DNA from: Otis tarda
Taxonomy: Eukaryota > Chordata > Aves > Otidiformes > Otididae
Direction of reading: 5' to 3'
DNA length: 64,000 nucleotides
Assembly: GCA_026413225.1 (NCBI GenBank)
Contig: CM048557.1
Span: 70,112,987 to 70,176,986 of the forward strand
Under the pieces are notes generated by a model. That model made no database searches. It had not been told where the DNA came from and saw only the letters and a list, made by a program, of their open reading frames with translations. Both the position numbers and the translations under genes were made by a program. This document shows positions 9,563 through 24,500 of the stretch, piece by piece (the first letter of the stretch is position 1; each line of letters opens with the position of its first letter).

Positions 9563-12500
9563 CTGTTAGAGACAAAGGGGACAGCACCAGTGTCCAGCGC
9601 GGAGAGCGAGAGGAACGCCACTGCTGGTGGTCCCCTCTCTGCAGCTTTCTGAGGGCTGTGAGCGCAGCAGACTGAGCAAGCCTGAGAGCTGCAGGGAAAA
9701 CAGACTGGCACGAAAGGGGAAAGGAAAAGGCAGGGCAGCGCGAGGGACAGTGGGAGCAGAGCCCATGCCAGTGCCCTGGTGTGCTGAGCTTGAAGAGACT
9801 GGGAAACGCGTAAAGAACAGGAGAGATACGGAGAGAGGAAAGCTCCTGGGGAGCTCTGGCAGGAACAGAAAGGCGCAGCAAGGATCTCCCTGAGCAACCA
9901 CCCCAGCAGGAGGTCCCGGATGAGACGGAGGAGAAGGGAAGCCAGGCCTCAGAGCGCTTGCCGTACATGTTTGCTGTTACCTGTTGGTCATCGTTTTCAC
10001 GGAGTCAAAGTGGTGGCACAGGTTGAGAGCAGCCGGGTAGCTGAGGTGAGGAATACTCAAGTAGAAGTTCAGCATGTCCTGTTTGTGACCCTCCACCTCC
10101 GTCGGCACGCGAATGGTGGTGTTTTTTCTTTGCTCCACCAATGCCAGGTCTTTCAGCAAACTGGCAGTTTCCTCTTGGCAAGAGCTAAAAAGAATTCGGA
10201 CCCCAGCCTGGACTAAGGCTGAGAGCACACCGTCATAGTACTGCGTCCTCTGGAAAAAGCGTGATGTTTCTCCTGCAGAGGGAAAATACAGAAAACACAG
10301 TGAGATTTTACTTTCACTGCTAAATGGCTGCGAAAAATCTAATACGAATCACCTGCAAAGCAAACTGGCTCAAAGTTCCCCTGCTTTGAGAACTCACAAA
10401 CGAAAACAAGATGAGGGAAATTGTCTCACGGAAAGGAGGCAGGCCGGGTCAGGGGAGCAGGATTTACTTGGTTATTTGAGAGAGTTTAGGAATTAGCACT
10501 GAAAATGCAAATTAACTACCATTAGGAGAGAGGACTGAGAGGAACACGTAATACATTATGAGCAACAGGACAGAGCAAATCAGGAGATATTTGGTAAAGC
10601 TACTAAAGTAAGAATGCACTTGAACACTGTCAAACAAGAAAGTAGCAGCACTCTGGAAACAGCGTAATGAGAAAAACTGGACAAAAAATGATGAAAATGA
10701 ATGACACCTTCAGCAGCGGGGTAAAAAGGCAGCTCAAACACAATCCAGCCTCCTACAGCCCCTGCTGAGAAGCTACATCTTCAGTGACCAGTTCTGTCAT
10801 TGTTACCGTTTCTTAACCATCAATAAATTCCATCTAGGTCACAAAACTAAAGCTGCGTCAACAACAACTTGATTTCAGTAGTGGGGTTTTACATCCCAGA
10901 ACACCTGTAAGTTAACTGGAGCTGTGAGCTGTAGTTCCAGGTGCAAGCAAGACCTCTCAATTATTTTCTACACTGAGAACCGGCAGCATTAGAAAAATCA
11001 TTTGATTGCATAATATGGATCCTAGGATTAAAATAAATGGCTTGCCCAAACTATATAAATTAAATAAATAGTCTTCAATTTTCCACCAATATTTCATCAA
11101 GTCAGGAGACACCTCTGGGGCTCCTCTCTTCTGTGCTTTGTGACGCGAAGCACAGCCCAGACACAGCTTCCCGAAGTAACTCTTTGTAGGAGTGCTCCTT
11201 TTGTCTTTTTCTTAAACCTGATTTCATTTAGTTGATTATCTTTGGCTTGTTCAAGCAGCAGCCATTACGTGGTTTGGTCTCTACAGTTTAGAGGTAGACT
11301 GCGTACGTGGGACGGTGTGCTCAGCCCAGCTACTGTTCTCACTGATTTTAACTGGGAGTTCTCCTGTACAGTCTGACAGACACCACTCCTTAGGTTACTG
11401 CTAGAAAAAAAAATATTTATCTTGCGTCTACTATTATTCTGCTGCCGAGCATAGGTAAGATTGTGCTTGTCCCTTTAGTGTACTATTCTCACCTTGTTGA
11501 AATCTGTCCTGAAGTTGGCAGTTTTTTGCACATATTAACGTGGCCAGTTAATAACGTTTGAGCCACATTGCTTACTAATCACTGAGGCAGTGACAAGCAA
11601 GTTATCCCTCTGGGCTCACTTGTGTATCTCTGCCTATACTCATTGGCCCTCAAAAGCAAAACACACTTTAACGTTCAGCTGGTGACCTCATTCACGTAAT
11701 AATCCTACAGCGACTAAAAGACAGGCTTCAGCCTACGTTCCCCTCCGTATTACACAAAAGCCAGTGTGCCCAGCGCAAGCCTTGAGCAGAGCCCAGTGTG
11801 TCCCCACGCTGCCCCGCCCGGGAACACCTACCCGGTTTAATCCTGTCCTTTTCCACAATCACACATATTCTCTCAAACATGCTCTGCAGGCGCTGGATCC
11901 GCTGCGTGATTTTATTCCTGTTCACAGAGTTCAGCAATTCCGAAAGGAATTTCCTTTCCGCTGCCATGCGGTTGCTGACGATGTAATCGCTGCTGCCCAG
12001 CGAGCAAACCTGCACCTTGACGCCGTGAGCTGCTTTCAAGGAAGAGATCACCTCTGCTCCAGAGGAGATCTCACGACTGTCTACCAGAATGCAGAGGGAA
12101 GGGTTTTTTTCCAGAGGGTCACCTGAAAACAGAGCTGTAGCTGAAGAGAGGTTTGTGGAAGCAGAACAAGATGGCAGTGAAGTGCTCCTACAGGTGTTCT
12201 TCAAAGGACTTCCCACCTGTAAATGTTGAAAATCACACAGTATTTCTAGATCACAGAAGCATAAGGCCAAAGAACAAAATGCCAATTAAAAAAATACAGT
12301 TTTCAAATACTGATGCTTAATGGGTACACTTTGTCTCACTTCTTTTTCAAAAACTTAATTAATAAAATCTTTTTTAAAAGGTATTTTTTGATATTGAAAA
12401 ACATAAACACTTTCAGATTAACACTTTAATCCCCTATAAACAATCTCCCAAATTAGTCAATCTAATTATTTAGCAGCTGGAATGACAAAAGCATGCAGCC

Positions 12501-15500
12501 TTCACTAAAAAGTTCAATGAAAACTGAGCGCCGTAAACGACGCAAGTCAGGCAGAAAAGTGTGAGAGGTCAGGAGTCCAACCTCAGACTATGAAGGGGCT
12601 CAATTCAGGACAGTGAACAAGCATTTCCTGACTACAAAGCCCAAAGAATTTGTGGACACTCTCTACTATTTGACATAGAACCGTATTCCTCCATGATTGT
12701 CAGACCCAGAACTGTATCTCATCCCCAGTTTTTGTTTACGGACTACCGAGATGCTCTCCAAGTTACCCTGCGCGTACGAAAGCTCCCTACGCCAAAGCAC
12801 AGGGAGCCGATGCGGAGCAGTACCCGCAGAATGGACCTGGCTCCTTCACCACCAGAAGCACGCTAACTCCTGCTGCTGTACTGCAATAGGACAGGCTCCC
12901 GCTGCGTGGGATTCTTTAGCAACACGCGAGGTGAGAGGAAGGTCCGTGTTTTGAATCGACACCGACCTCAGTGGGAGCCTGGAGATCCTCTCTCCGCGAA
13001 CCAGAACCAGTGACAGCTGGTGGGAAGCCTGTGCTCCCGACGTGATGCTCCGGGTGAAAATCCAGCGTTTCAGATACCGAAGCTTTCAAGCCGAGAAGCA
13101 TCTCGCTCTTACTCTCCACAGACTGATGAACACTGGTTTCCCCAGTGTTTTTTTTGTGCTGTGCAGAAGAGACTGAAGGCGATGGCGTGCGTGACTTAGC
13201 ATGTTCCTGTTCTCCCCTTAAACAGTCTGTTTTCACAGCCTTCTCATTGCTGACGCTTGTTTCTTCCCCGCTGGAATCACTGAGAACAATAATTCGGGAC
13301 GGTTTCTTCTTTTGCACTGGGACAGAGTAGTTCTCTTCCATCTTGGCCTGGTTTAATTTTTTTCTGCGGCGAGTGAGGTATTGTTTTCTTCCACTAGTAA
13401 AACTCTCGTTATTTAGGAGATCAAAATTAACGCACACCTCCTCCTCACTAGATTCACTTTTCTTGCAAGCTTCCTCTTCCTCCTCTCCAACACAGAAACT
13501 GTCTTCTGCATAAGTCTGGTCTTGCTCAGGAATCTGTGGGAGGGAAAAACCAAACCCAGTAGGTTTTGAAACACTCATTATTTTTCTCCTCTCCCTAAAT
13601 ACACTTTGCTTATCCCATCCATCCTACGCACAAGGACGGCGGGGCCCAGGGGCTTCTCACACCCCTCAAACCCTCCCCTGCTCCATATGCTCTGCAGTTC
13701 CTGCGCTGCTTCCCCGGAGGGCCCGGCACGGGGGCCCTACGCATTCCTAGCTGTGTAGAAATGAGACTTGCTCACTAATCCTACTGCCAAAGGGGCTGGG
13801 GTTACAGACAGGGATATCTCCTTTTGTGTCCCTGCGCGGGGGAAGGACTCCGAACCGCCACGCTCAGGACAAGCTGGGGCTTTGCATGAAGGCAGCTTGC
13901 ACACCTTGCACCACGACTGCACACCTTGCACCATGTGCACAGCGAACTACGCAGCACGTGCACAAGGTGCATGCCCAAACTGTTACACCTCTGTCTGGGA
14001 GTCGCCTGTTTCACCAAACTGGGAAGTCGGTTAAGAGACTGGAAACATCACAGGCTGTGTGAGAAGACTCTTCCTCAGAAGATGTCAGCCAGTATCCTGT
14101 GCCAGTGGAAGACAGCAGAGAGGGGCAGATGAGCTCCGGAGCCCGGAAGCACCGTGCAGTCCTACACCGATCAACAGCGATCACCGCTCCCGAGTGAAAA
14201 CACTTGGGACTGGAATGGTTTTGCTTCAGACTGGCTGACAGAACGGAGTGTGCACGCTTCTATCAAAGCATGTGTATCCGCACCCTTTAACTTAAAAATC
14301 AAAACGAAGTCAAAAGTATTTTGTGAGAACTTATTCTTTATCAACAATAGGCTGCAAACGACACTTCAAAGTAGGATTAAAACCTAAATAGGGTCACATG
14401 TCACTGGAATTAAGACAGCAGTCACTTTGTTTCGTACCTGGGAGAAAATCATCATGTTGTTGAATTCACGATGAACCATTTTGTATTGATTACCAAGGGC
14501 TGGGCTACGCACAGATTTCAGGTAAACTCCTTTCATCTCATAGTCTGAATGGAAACAAGAAGATAAAAGTGAATACAGTATTAATAAGGATATAATTTTA
14601 ATTCATTACTGTTACATTTTGTTTTCCATATTAATAAATTCCTTCATAGTCTCCCAAAAGCCTGTAGCTCACAAAACAAAAATTTGAGATTCTCCAGACA
14701 TCTCTGAAAATCCCATGGCAAAGGACTAGGTCTGCCCAGCTTGCCGTTGGGACAGCTGCCACGGAGGTTCCCTCAGCAGCAGAGCTCTGGCTGCCCACAG
14801 CGGGGAGAAGGGATCACTCCCAGAACAGGCACAGCTGATTTTAGAGACTGTATGAGAAAGGGGTGGGTTTACTGAAGCCCACAGAGGATGTTACAGGGAA
14901 CAACTCACGATTTCAGTGGAGAAGGAAAATCCTCAGCAACATCTGGGAATCTTAAATGGTAATAAGATGATTCTGTCTGTTCTGGTTTTGTTTAGTGAGG
15001 GGGGCCTAAGGTGATAGCCTGGTCCTGGATCTGGTCCCGATCGGGGCTGAGCTACGACACCGTCATGCAAATATCCCAGGGAAAGCCAAGGTTCCTAAGC
15101 ACAGGGGTGAGGAACCCATCTTGGCCAAACCCCAGCATTACCTTCTCAGCTCTGTCAGTGCCAACACTGCCATTTTACCTTTAACATTCACATCGTTACT
15201 TCATATCACATTTTAGGTCTCTCTGTTACAGAAGACCTGAAAGATTCAGAAATTTCCAAGTGAAATGGAAAACTGTGTTTCTGTTCATTCATAATGGTGT
15301 GTGAAGGGGCGGCTGGCCCTTGGCGAGGAGGGACCTCCTGTCCCCACAATCCTTGAAGAATTGACTCCAGCCTGCCCAAAGCCATCGCGCGGTAGAGACT
15401 CCAGTGAGGGACTTCCTACGTAAGAAACCCACGCGACTCCAAACAGAAAAGGTACAGACAGGTAATGGAAAGCTGAGGAGGTTACTGCTTATTAGCTGAC

Positions 15501-18500
15501 ACGTGCTGACATATTAGCTGACCAAACGGCCATACCTATCATGCTAAGCAACACCCCTTATCTTAAAACCATAAGCAACTCTCCTCACTCACCATTTAAG
15601 ACTTGTGTGACCTCTGTGTCGTCATTCAGGAACTGAGCAAGCGAAGAGTTCAGCTCGTTCTCTGCATCATCACTCTCATCAGATGAAACACCATCTGCAT
15701 CTTGCTGGGACAGCTCAGCTTCTTCATCTAAAAACTGTCTTGCTGCATTCTAAAACCAAAAAAAAACCCAAACAAAACTTGAGTTAGAAGCTGGCTCCCA
15801 TTAACTGATGTTAGATATGAGACCTCTGTCTAAATCAGCTCATGACCAGAACATCAGCTGCTTAGATGGTTACAGGTATCAGGCTTCTGGCTCTGGAAAG
15901 AGACCCATCACAGGGAACAGCGACGTAAAGAACACATGGTTAATAGTACAGGCAGGGGTCACTAGCACCGTGTAGCTAAGCCACCCAAAAATACCAGGTT
16001 ATTTTGTAACTTATACATCTAATTTTACTCATTTTGTTTGCTCTCAAAAATCTGTTTTGATTTTGAAGTGCTGGATTACTCTGGACTCAAGCTGACTAGA
16101 AACTTCAGATACAGACCTCATGCTGGTTTGCCCTTTCCTGTTTAGGACTTCGGATTAATTGTTTCAGGAATTCATCACATATGCAACTCATTATCAAGAA
16201 GATGCTCGTGTTTCAGGGAAGGTGAGGCAATTTACATGTGAACTGCAGTCCAGGAGACATGATACAAACCCTGCTACTCTGTTCCATCAAGAGCAGACAA
16301 CAAAGCACTCGCTAGAATGTACGTGGAAAGACAATCAACGAATTCAGAAGGGTGTTTTGTCAGAGATACTTTATATTAAGCTAACTTTTTCTCTTACAAT
16401 TTCAGCTACAAAGTACTAGAGTAAAATGTGAAAAAACTTCAAAAAACATTTTGTATCCCAATTACTCCAAAATAATTATTTGTTTGCTTTCAAAATACTT
16501 TGAATAAAAGCACAAGGATGTAAAATTCAGTTTAGCATAGCAAGGACTAAGGCATCTTGTGCTACAATAAGCGACATATCTGATTTTCAAATTTTCCTAA
16601 GTTTTTAATTATTTGCTGACACCAATTAGTAAGCTTGAATGCCAGGCATTATTAATAGCTCCTTTTCTAGCAGAGTTTTGATTATTCTGAACACACTGGA
16701 GGTCACCTGTTTACAGGAACAACTCTCAGCACTATTCTCAATTAGTCTTAATTGACTCTGGAGAGGACAACCCCTGCCGCGTGAAAAGCGCCGCCACTCC
16801 AGAAACTAACAGCCAAGAGTCTGGTCGCACGTGGGAAACAAGAAGTTACCAGGTTCTTAAATTACTTATCGAAGCTTTGATACTATAGGGAAGTCTCCAT
16901 AATTAAGATTATCTTTAAAACATTAACTATATCCAACATAATGTGCCCTGGAGCCCTGATTACAGTCATTTCTGCCTAGTGGAACCACATCCATGCCTAT
17001 TTAAGAGCTTTTCCACTTACTACGAATATATTAGCCTGCCTCTGCATCCTCTCCCGCATCCATTCCTGATGCACTGACAGATTACAGCACAAAATACCAA
17101 GTTAAGATTTAAGCTTTGACGTTGAGGGACCATTGCTGTCTTAAGATGTTCAAAGTTGAAACCACTGGAGAAGGTGGTAAATTCATACGATCAAACATGC
17201 TAACAGCAGAAATTCTGGACAAGTACTTGAGCTTCCTGACTCTGACTGATCTTTGAGTATCTCCTACTCGCAGTGTAAATTGGTACTTTGCTCCAGAACA
17301 TTACCACGCGGGGTGCTGCACATCGCTCTGGAGGCCAGGCAATGGATGTGAGGGTTAAGTGTTTCAAGATTTCATCTCAAATGTTTGCAACCAGCTTGTG
17401 TGAAACAGCTGTGAGCCTCAGCTCTCCTAAACAATGTCTTAAAAACAAACAACTGCCCAAGTGCATGCCGGCCAGACTACAGTTGTATCGTGAGATCCCA
17501 CAAAAGGCCATAAAATACACACAAGCTCCAGAGTAAGTGACTTGATGACACAGTAAATTTTCCTCTTAAGTACGTGCTCAACATTTTTGGCGTTTGCATG
17601 TTTGAGTTTTTTAATTTAAATACAGACCAATTAGAAAATGTTTTCAGTTCATTCTTGCAGTTTGAATAGAAAGTACAGTCTCACTAAGCTGTCTTCTCTC
17701 TTTTTTTTTTTTCATTTGATTTGATTACACATGTTGCTCACGTTCAAAGAAGCATTCTTCTGGTCCAGGTTTTGCAACGTTGCAAACATGCACTTCCACA
17801 CATACACACACACACCACAAAGCACCGCAAGGATCTACGTCGCAAAGTCAACGCAAACCGCCCCAAATACGCCCTTGCACGCAGTAAGAGACAGCAAACA
17901 TCACACACCTTGTACGTAAAGTTGCTCTTGACCTTTTGCCGCTTTGCATTGCTCTGGTTTTTGTTACGGGCTGCTGAGCTGCTATTTGCGGTCCTGCTTG
18001 AGCCCTTCTGAAAATCCACGCTGTCATCACTGGACATGTCCGACTAAAGGAACATTTCACAAACACCTCAATAAATAAGACTAAAGCAAGGAAGATTTTA
18101 AATATACAGGCACCCTTCGACTTCTGGTTTTTTAAGCAACACCTGATTTTTGTGATTCATTTGCTATGGGAAAATCATGCAGTAACGCTAACCATCTTAA
18201 ATCCAAAAGGAACAGAAACACATGTTACTTGGAAGAAAAAAAAAAGTCAAATACGACAATTTTTTTTTTTTTAATTCAAAGCTTTGTGGAAGAAACATTA
18301 TTTTACTGTCTTTCACAAAGGGAGAGGCTCAGCTTTCCTGTCTGTAATAATAATTCACTATCAAAGAAAGACGCAGCCATCTTGGGAGAGCTCGGGTGAG
18401 AACTGAAGGAAGGAAAGCAGTTACATTCTAATACGCCTTAGGTCAGACGGCATAAAATATTTTTAATAAGAACACTTGCCTACTGACTGGAGAAAGAGTA

Positions 18501-21500
18501 AATGTTTAACTATATCATCCATAACTGAGTGAGCATTCTTTTTCTCCTGTCTGACCAAAGCTCTTACTGACCATGTTAACTGGGTGTCGACGTTTTCTGG
18601 CGGCCCGAACCGGCGATTCAAAATCACTGTCGTTCGTTACCTACGTGAACAGAAACAAGTATGATTGCAAAGAGGATTTTTGGTTTGCTGTTTGACTTCT
18701 TTGTCATTTTGCTTCTCTTGTCTTTTTTTTTTTTTTTCCAAGACTCACATCAGGAGACTGCAAAACATTCTTTTTTTTCCTATTTTTTCTCTGGAAAACG
18801 ATCTCCTCTTCACTCTCACTGCTGTTTCCTACAAAAAAATAGTAAAGAGCATTCACAAGGAACTGCATTTTTCACAATATAATATTGCTATAACTGCACA
18901 ATCTAAATCTGTCTCTCTCATAAGAGTACCTACAAAGGAGATTACTTATTGATCTATGTGGCAAATATTGTTCTCTTTCGCCTTGTTAATCAAAATAAAT
19001 AATCTCCAGCTGAGATGCACAATAAATCCTGCTTCCCTGGAGAGTCTCTGCACGGAAGTGATTACCCCAGGCAGCACAGATACAGAAAAAGGGAGGTGAA
19101 AAATGAAACCAAGAGAAGAAGCCCTGAGAAGTTGAATAAGAGTCCCACTTCTGGAAGCGTTTTGTAACACATGCCCCTGTGGGTGCTCTGAAACAAAACC
19201 AGCACTCACTAAAAGGTCCTCATTCCAATTCCTTTTCAAACAGCTGCAGCCTCCTCTGTTTTCCAAAGCATTGCCTTTATGTTGGTTCTTTTTGTGGTGA
19301 GGTGTTTTTTTTTTTGTTTGGTGTTTGTTTGGGATTTTTTTTATTAAGCAGATTACAATATTTGAATTCAGCAAACTCCCATATCAGTTTGGAGGTGTGA
19401 TGATTCAGGATAAAGGTGGCATTCGACAATCACTCACTTCCAGAAAATCTGATAACTATCAGACAAATCCAAAGAGAAAGAAAAAAAGATGCTTTCACCA
19501 CCACAGGGATTGTTTATGCTTTGTTCCTACGTTTAAGGACAGTAAAAAAGCCATTCAGAAAAACTCAACGTGCCCTGTAATCAGACCAAGTACTATTAAG
19601 CATAAATTATTTTGAAAGTAATTCAAGGTTATTCAAAGATAAATATGACAAAGGGTAAGGGACCTAGGAGTGAAGAATGATGGCCATTTATATATTGGCA
19701 ATATTTGAATACGAAACTTCTTTTAATGTTCTCTTCATCCTAAGACAGAAAAAGACAGAAGGGGAGAGCGAAGAGCAAATAAAATACAATAGAGCCCACA
19801 AACAGCTGATATTTTTAAGACAATCCAGGTTTGTGCTGAAGGTATAACCAGAAAACTTTAAACACAAGTCAGTTATTATGCAACTAAACTTTTGGAAAGA
19901 AATCATCAGTTGAGTTTCTACTCCCCGGGAAGAATGACAGGAAAACATGAAGGCAAGGGACGCAGGCACTGAAGTGAAACCGATGCAGACTGCGGATCAG
20001 ACAGTGCGAGGATGAAGAAAGGGCTCTCAAGGCAGCTGTGGCTCGCACAGTTCCACCTCACGTGGTCGCACTGGTAGTACTTGTGAGGGGATATTAGAGG
20101 CCTGATTCCCTAATTCCAACAAGCACGTGTGCATTTTGGCCTCCAATGGCTAAGCTGGCATGCAGGGTTAAAATTCTGGAAAGCCTCCTCATGGAGCCAA
20201 CCCCTTGTATTACAACCAGCGCTCACTTTTCCTTTCGTCCTTCCCACTTAAGCCACAAAACCAAATTGAGGATCCAGCAGATACTGGATTCTGTATTATT
20301 TATTTAAACAGGAACATATTGCCTGACTGTACCACTGAAGTCCCTACCTGCAGCAGGAGACACACGTGAATTACGAAGATCAGCATCTTCCAGGGTCTCG
20401 GTTCTTCCTGAAGAGGAACCACGGGCACCCGTGGCTGAGCTCCCACAGTTCTGCCTATGTAGGCTTTTGGTTTTATTTACTTCCTCTGTAAGAGGCACCT
20501 CTGGAATTTCCTCCCTGGCACTAGAGAAGAGAGCCACCGGAATTCTTTTGATAGTTGTAACATTCATAACCTTTCTACTTGTTGGGGTAGAAAGTGCAGA
20601 AGCCAAAGCTCCAGGTGATCCACTTCCCATTCTTCTGTCTCCTGACTTCAAGAAAGGCACCGCAGCGGTAGCACCCTCGGTCCCCGCTGTGTCGTTCCGG
20701 CTCCGACACTGGAACGGCAGTGGTGTGGAAGTGTCTCTTCTCTCGAGGCTTTTGCAATCCCGTTTTGGCGATGTTTCAAGTCTGAAGCTATTGTCCAGTA
20801 ACTTGTTTTTATCTTCAGTGGGTTTAACGCCTGCATGACTCCCCAAGGCAGCATTTAATATTTTGGTATTATTAGTATTTGTATCTTCTTCAAAGATTTC
20901 ATTCTCACGCTCTTCAATGGAAAACCCCAAATCAAAGTTAACAGAAAACAGTTCTTCAGAGCAGTCATAGAGATCATCATTATCCAGAATCAGCTCAGTC
21001 GCGTTCATATCGCCTGACACTCCCGTGGCTGTGGATTTACTGCTTCTGGGCTGCTGCTGGCAGGTTCTGTCCGTGGTGACACCGGCCACCTCTGAAGGAA
21101 ACCGCTCGGAGCCTTGCTCTGCAACCGGCCTCCCAGCGCTCGCACCCGACTCTGACCTGACTACTCGCTGACTGTTCATAGGCACACTGCCACTCTTTGT
21201 ATCATAAACGTGTTCATCTTCAAACAAATAGATACTCCTCTCTTCATCAGTAATCACATTTTTCTTGCTGGTTTCAAGATCTTCTTTAGCTTTTTGAACA
21301 AAATCCGTATTTGAAGGGTTATTTGTCAGAGTGTGACTTATTGCTGGAGTTTTCTTTTTAATTTCAGTGAATTCCTCACTGTCAAACAGGCTATCAAAGC
21401 TGTCATTCCACTCAAGTTCCCCATTGGCTTTACCAGCAGCAGTCTCAGAAGAAAATACAGCTTTTGAAAAAACAGTATTTACAGAAGCACACAGTTCACT

Positions 21501-24500
21501 GGTGACTTTCAGTTCAGGATTTTCAAAGAACGGTAGCGAACGATCAGCTTCTGCGCACACCGAAAAGACTTTGTCCTGCAGTCCCTCTGAATAACCACCA
21601 GAAACAGCTTTTTGGAAAGGACACAGTGTTTCTCCATTCGTCATCATGCTTTCACAACCATGAAGCTCATTCAAAGAGGGAGGAGATTGTGACAAAAGTC
21701 TTTTCACATGGGAAAATATTTGTTTTAACCAAGAAGGCTCCTCAGGTGGTCTCTCAAGCGCAAATGAATCCACACATGACTCAGGAACATAAAATAAGTC
21801 AGAGGACACTGGTGATTTCTCAGCTGTGAGGCTACTATAACCCGAATCTGCGTGGTTCGTCCCCAGCAACCTGCAAGTTTTATCTACAGCTTTGTATTCC
21901 TCTGTTGCTGCACTTTGATGAATTACAGCACTTTCACTGTTGTCACACAGGTCAATGCATTCATTCAAGTCAAATGTCACCTCTAGTTCCTCATCCTTTT
22001 GGCTGCCCTGGTCAGTATTTTCAACCAGAGCAAGATTTCTTGCTGAGTAAGAAGCTGAAGTATTAATACCTGTAGGCAACACGGGCACTTCCAAATTTAA
22101 TCCAGAAGTTCTTTTGGGAGGCTTTGTTTTTGTTATTTTAAACGTGGAAAATAATTCACTCCCATTATCATTTGTATCAAGTAAAAATGGTTTTACTTTT
22201 GATCTGTGCGCCGTATCTTTCCTGGACGAGCATGCTTTCTGATCAAACATGGAGCTGGTTGTGGAAAGACGGCTTTTATTCCTTCCAACATTAATGTCTT
22301 CAATGCGTAAGTGAGGCTGAATCTCCAGTTCATAGCTGCAATCTCCCTGTGACAAACACAGAGTAATATTTACTATAAATAAATGCAGGCCTACAAGGAC
22401 CTGTCAGAAGAATATTTAAAACAAGTGACAAAGGTTTTTGTACTTCTAAAGGTTGGGGGAGGGGGGGCAAAAAAAAAGGATAGTGCTTTGCATTTAAAGT
22501 CAGAACCTTCAAACAAAAAGCATGCTGTCAGCTTAACTGCAACCCACGCCTGGGTAGTCAAACCTGAATGTTCTAGCAACGGCAAAGGACATCATGCATA
22601 AACAAAGATGGCATTTGAGAGAGCACCACCGCACAGAACGCCAGCTGAGCACCTGTGTTGTGCAGTTAAGACGCATTTCTCAGAACATTAACAGCAAGCA
22701 ACTCCACTTTGCTAACAAAACATGGAAGGTGTCATGTCCCGCGGCAGGCTAACGCCTACAGGCTGTCGCTCTGCGGGACCAGCACATCGCGGAAGGTGCT
22801 GGGAGCAGAAGAAATCCTTACTCAAGCACAAGTGAGCCAAGAGTTCGCTGTTCTCTTTCTACTGTGGGTTATAATTTGGCTGCTGCCATTGATGGCATAT
22901 TAAGAGCTTCTCACGTACTCTGAACTTATTTTTTTTTCCACATGTGCTTATTAATGTTCTGTTCAAAAAGGCACTGACCTAGGGAACCAACTCTTTTAAA
23001 AATACACCTGAAAAAAGCACAATAGACTGTGACATCACTCCCAGCTAGGTATCCATACAAGGACTGCCTGGATTTAAAAACTATTTATTTATTGTCCTTC
23101 TCGCTCTCTCTTTTGAATTAAGATTTCAAAATTAAGGCGTGCAGTCTCCAAAAGGAACAGTAAGGGTTAAATGAGGCTCTGAAAGCCATGGTTTGAAACA
23201 CTCCTTCAAAGTCCAAACCTGTTTCACTAATAAACAATAAAAACAAAGAGGTAAGATCTAAACAGAAGGCACAATTATTTTTGGCAGTTCAGTCAGATGA
23301 ATCCTTTGACTCATTAATCCCTGAATTAAAGAAGGTACCTTTATGAAATAGCAGGTGATAAAACTGACTTTTACGACAAGAGGTTACCTGCCTCCTATAA
23401 CAAGTAACGTTCTACAAAATTCTTACCAGATATAAGTAGGGAAAAAAATAAGGTCTCATAATCATAATCCCTGAACCCTCCCCGTTGTCCGACGAGAATA
23501 TTGTCAGAGCAGTTCTACTTCAGCTTGTGCCAGCTGTGCTGATACCCGCTATTCCAACTCCAACATCCATATCTCCCACAGCATCACCTCTTTCTCTAGC
23601 TCTTCACAAGCCAGACCCCTCACTCCCTGTCACACGGACCCAAGCAACGTGCACCTCTTCTCCCACGGGCATAACCCCCGCTCTCCACTCACAGAGAGCA
23701 CGACTTCTTATTTCTTCAACACTTGGCCTCTGTAATTGAGTTGCAAAGAAAGTTTCCAGAGCTGTTCTAACCAATGACACTAACACCAACATCTTGATAA
23801 AACTGGGACCCCTGGGCCGTCTCTTCCAAAGAGACTGTGAAGGAATTAAACAGCTGGAGTTTCCACAGATGGTACAGCTGGAGCTGCTGTTAGACAACCT
23901 TTACTGCTAGGCTCCTTACAGGAGCTAAGGAGTCAGTCATGGAAAACAAGGCTTGAAAAATACTCTGGAAAGTCATTCCACCCCATGACACAAGGCAGAA
24001 ATAACCATACCCAAAATTACTGCTGCCTGGCTTGTCTGAATGTATTCCTGAAAACAGGATTTGAAGAAGTTTTCCATGCATTTGAAGACTGATGACATCC
24101 TAACACAGTCTTGGATCCTCTCTGGTGGCAGCAAATAAAACGTACTATCCAGTAGTAACAGTATTTTTTTCACTCTCAGTAATAATAATAAAATAATTAT
24201 TTAGATTTTTATCACTACAGACACGCGCCACAGGAAGGACGATACGCAGAATAAATAGGGAAGAATCTGCGAACAGGCTGTTTTGAGGTCGGGGCACAGC
24301 TGGTTCCAAATCCCGTTTACAGCGGTGACATCTGCGTCTCAGCGACACCGTACGCCATTTCTATACGGCCAGCACGGCAGAGCAGGGGGAAGAAGTCCAG
24401 CTGCTAGAGATTCCTCTCCAGAGGGCTGTGAAACACCTACTCCTTGTCACTACAGAAGACACCGCTCAGCTGCCACGCACCTATTGCCTAGGCTCAGGCT

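Noticed and set aside
18567-18571. Stronger-looking donor (TCA|gtaaga) for the 23-codon FANCM exon
   Set aside because: It would leave the exon in phase 1, while the next exon needs phase 0. The weaker ATG|gtcagt keeps the frame.
20431-20838. + strand frames opposite the giant FANCM exon
   Set aside because: Shadows of a strongly supported exon on the other strand.
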